8,652 nucleotides of DNA from JBGOTP01 sp041476545 (GTDB taxonomy: Bacteria; Acidobacteriota; Vicinamibacteria; Vicinamibacterales; CAVVIG01), in the NCBI GenBank assembly GCA_041476545.1, contig JBGOTP010000228.1:1-8652 (forward strand), in the 5' to 3' direction. Below are positions 6,872 to 8,652 of the stretch, one piece after another (the first letter of the stretch is position 1; every line of letters begins with the position of its first letter). The notes under the pieces are model-generated. The model worked only from the letters and a program-made list of their open reading frames with translations. It was not told the DNA's origin and made no database searches. A program made the position numbers and the translations under genes.

Positions 6872-8236
6872 ATGCGGATTCAGAAGGTCGTAGCTCTGCT
6901 CGTCGTGGTTTCGGCTCTCACCCTTGCCGGCACGGCATCAGCCCAGAACTACAGCACGGACGCCCGGAAGATCGCGATGGGCGGCAACGGCGGCGACAGC
7001 GCGAACATTGCCGCCGGGATGGTTGAGAAGGGGTCGCCGTACACGGCGATCGTAATCCCTCTGGGCCTGATTCAGATATTCCAGGATGGGACCGACCGAT
7101 TCAATCCCAGTAAAAAATCCGCCTTCGATCCGGTCCGCGCCGTGGAGGATATCGCCAACCCGTTGCACTACACCTTCGGCCGCGGCACGACGACGTCGAC
7201 TGGCGGACAGACATTTGTCACGGATATCCGCGCCGCAAAGGTGAACACGAATCTCCTCGCCTATAAGGGCTTCCGCATCCCGACGACCGCAACGGCCGAG
7301 GGACTCGCTTCACCCACGATCGGCGGGACGATCAAGTTGTTCAAGGCGGGGAACTCGTTTCAGGGAGTCTACGTCGGTGTCGGTCCGTACTTGGGCTTCA
7401 ACACGAACGTCACGGTCGATCAGAAGCTCGTTGATCTGCTTGGCAACGGGACGGCCGCTGCCTGCTCGCCGTGTAACGTGACCGACACGTCTGAGGTTCA
7501 GCTCGCCGGGTCGGCGACCGTGGGCTATCGCGGCAAGCTCGCGCTCGGCGGCTCGAAGCGCGATGGCCTGTACGTCGCATACAACTACCATTTCCTGAAG
7601 GGCTTCCAATACTACGGGCCGCTCACGTCGACCACCAACAACCTTGCCGTTCGCATCGACACCGACGCAAACGGCCAGCTCCTTACTCCACCAGTCGGGA
7701 CCATTCCGGTCAGTGTCAGTACATTGGAGGCGAAAGACGGCACAGGGCACGCCTCGGACATGGGCTTCGAAGTTGTGAAGGGCTTTTGGGAATTCGGGTT
7801 CGGTGTGAACGGCATCGGGAATCAAATCGAGTGGACCGGCTTCAAACAACGGTCCCTCACACTGACCTCACTGACGACCGGTGCGGACTTCGTCGATGCG
7901 TCCGGCCCCTCGGCGGTCACGAGCAGGATCGTCAAGCTCCCCGTCGTCAAGACCGGCAACCTTGGCTTCCACACCTCCAGCTGGGGCGGGGCGGGCAGCT
8001 TGACGGATGGCTACAACGGCAAGAGCTTCAACGGCGGCCTCGAGCGCCGGGTCGGTCCGCTCTGGCTCCGTGGCGGCGGCCGGAAATCGCGAGGCAAGTG
8101 GGATCCGACCTACGGCTTCGGCATCGGCAACAAGATCGGGCTGGACTTCGGCTTCTACGGCACGCACGCCAACCTCGAGAACAAGCGCCAGAACGCGATG
8201 GCCGTCTCCATCCGGTTCAACCACAAGGCGAAGTAG
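6872..8236 (+). CDS. exported, probable outer-membrane beta-rich protein of unknown function
   Basis: I do not recognise a named family for this 454-residue protein. Residues 1-24 form a standard Sec signal peptide: MRIQK, a hydrophobic core VVALLVVVSALTLAG, then ASA before Q25. The mature N-terminus contains DARKIAMGGNGG (30-41), resembling the AR-x-x-AMGG motif at the start of FadL/OMPP1- or TraF-like outer-membrane barrels. The rest is rich in Gly, aromatic and alternating polar/hydrophobic segments, e.g. GVYVGVGPYLGF (165-176), GLYVAYNYHF (232-241), FWEFGFGVNGIG (305-316) and the final AMAVSIRF (442-449). The chain ends NHKAK rather than in an aromatic residue, so the classical barrel assembly signal is not terminal. 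A CSPC pair (198-201) could form a periplasmic disulfide. It is divergent from the kinase operon, with its own promoter-like site and strong ribosome binding site. Export is firm; a barrel fold is likely; function is unknown. Confidence 0.85.
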   Translation: MRIQKVVALLVVVSALTLAGTASAQNYSTDARKIAMGGNGGDSANIAAGMVEKGSPYTAIVIPLGLIQIFQDGTDRFNPSKKSAFDPVRAVEDIANPLHYTFGRGTTTSTGGQTFVTDIRAAKVNTNLLAYKGFRIPTTATAEGLASPTIGGTIKLFKAGNSFQGVYVGVGPYLGFNTNVTVDQKLVDLLGNGTAAACSPCNVTDTSEVQLAGSATVGYRGKLALGGSKRDGLYVAYNYHFLKGFQYYGPLTSTTNNLAVRIDTDANGQLLTPPVGTIPVSVSTLEAKDGTGHASDMGFEVVKGFWEFGFGVNGIGNQIEWTGFKQRSLTLTSLTTGADFVDASGPSAVTSRIVKLPVVKTGNLGFHTSSWGGAGSLTDGYNGKSFNGGLERRVGPLWLRGGGRKSRGKWDPTYGFGIGNKIGLDFGFYGTHANLENKRQNAMAVSIRFNHKAK

Positions 8237-8255
8237 TCGCGCGCATCACGACGAA

Positions 8256-8285
8256 GCGGGCCGGACCTTATAAGGTCCGGCCCGC
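8256..8285. terminator. perfect 30-bp palindrome, likely two-way terminator
   Basis: The sequence is a perfect palindrome with 15-base arms (GCGGGCCGGACCTTA and its complement) and no spacer. It lies 19 bases after the exported-protein stop and 4 bases from the stop of the opposing UbiD-family gene. A GC-rich hairpin between convergent genes fits a two-way terminator, although neither side has a good U-tract. Confidence 0.7.
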
Positions 8286-8289
8286 AATC

Positions 8290-8652
8290 CTATCCGGTAC
8301 GGCCCGCAACTCTGTCCCAGATCTCCAAGGCCCGGCGCCCAGCCTCCTCCGTCGTCTTGAGCCGCGCCGGCCAGGATCGCGTGTAGCCTTCCGACGCCCA
8401 CTTACGCGTCGCATCGATGCCCATCTTGCCGCCGTACGCGTGCAGTTCGGCGGCATCGTCCAGATCGTCGACCGGCCCCTTCGTCATCTGCACGTCGCGC
8501 ACCGGGTCCATGTGCGTGCCGACAATCCACGCGACTTCGCTCGTGTCGTGTACGTCCACATCCTTGTCGACGACGACGATCGTCTTCGAGAACATGAGCT
8601 GTCCGAGTCCCCAGAACGCGTTCATGATCTTGCGCGCGTGGCCGGGATAGCG
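8290..8652 (-). CDS. UbiD family decarboxylase, C-terminal part (cut by the window edge)
   Basis: Only the last 120 residues are present; the reading frame runs off the window at 8652. UbiD-family enzymes use prenylated FMN to (de)carboxylate unsaturated or aromatic acids, including the quinone-precursor step of UbiD itself. The C-terminal signature is clear: KTIVVVDKDVDVHDTSEVAW, then THMDPVRD, then a GGKMGIDATRKW segment, matching the order in E. coli UbiD (DDDVNARDWNDVIWA, TRMDPARD, GSKMGLDATNKW). The catalytic Glu/Arg residues and the prenyl-FMN site lie in the missing upstream part, so the substrate cannot be assigned. If the organism is an acidobacterium, which normally makes menaquinone, a quinone-pathway or aromatic-acid role are both possible. 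The C-terminus ends with a short helical tail (EEAGRRALEIWDRVAGRTG). It converges on the exported-protein gene. Confidence 0.92.
   Translation of the reverse strand, partial: RYPGHARKIMNAFWGLGQLMFSKTIVVVDKDVDVHDTSEVAWIVGTHMDPVRDVQMTKGPVDDLDDAAELHAYGGKMGIDATRKWASEGYTRSWPARLKTTEEAGRRALEIWDRVAGRTG

Noticed and set aside
1..8652. tRNA, rRNA, insertion sequence, riboswitch or defence-system cassette
   Set aside because: No cloverleaf-like or rRNA sequence, transposase motif, terminal inverted repeats with target duplication, or recognised riboswitch core was seen. The Uma2 gene alone does not make a defence system.

Overview
This is a high-G+C bacterial window with few, short intergenic gaps. Its main feature is a pair of large tandem membrane Ser/Thr protein kinases. 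Each has an N-terminal Hanks-type kinase domain, one transmembrane helix and a C-terminal PD40/TolB-like beta-propeller. Many copies of this architecture are typical of Acidobacteriota, so a member of that phylum (possibly Vicinamibacteria-like) is the best guess. This rests on protein style alone, since the window has no rRNA or other phylogenetic marker.

Layout, left to right. (1) A plus-strand Uma2-family (DUF820) nuclease-fold gene at 5-580. (2) A convergent gap holding an imperfect hairpin at 612-661, a plausible two-way terminator. (3) The two kinase-propeller genes on the minus strand: the upstream paralog at 3619-6627, then the downstream paralog at 673-3585 after a 33-base gap, so probably one operon from a tandem duplication. 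(4) A 244-base divergent regulatory region (6628-6871) with two hairpin-forming inverted repeats, a TATAAT box facing the kinases, a sigma70-like promoter facing right and a strong Shine-Dalgarno. (5) A plus-strand gene at 6872-8236 for an exported, probably outer-membrane beta-rich protein of unknown function. (6) A perfect 30-bp palindrome at 8256-8285, likely a two-way terminator. (7) The C-terminal end of a minus-strand UbiD-family decarboxylase at 8290-8652, cut by the window edge.

How the parts may work together is inference. The kinases look like transmembrane sensors with a periplasmic propeller and a cytoplasmic kinase. The divergently transcribed exported protein shares their control region and could be a regulatory target or partner, but nothing in the sequence proves this. 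The Uma2 and UbiD genes are separated from the rest by terminator-like structures and seem unrelated.

The least ordinary signal is a collagen-like Gly-X-Y tract inside the kinase domain of both paralogs, in the predicted beta4-beta5 loop. In the upstream kinase it contains a 9-bp DNA tandem repeat and has grown into a roughly 50-residue insertion. I found no clearly new multi-gene system, CRISPR array, insertion sequence or RNA gene.
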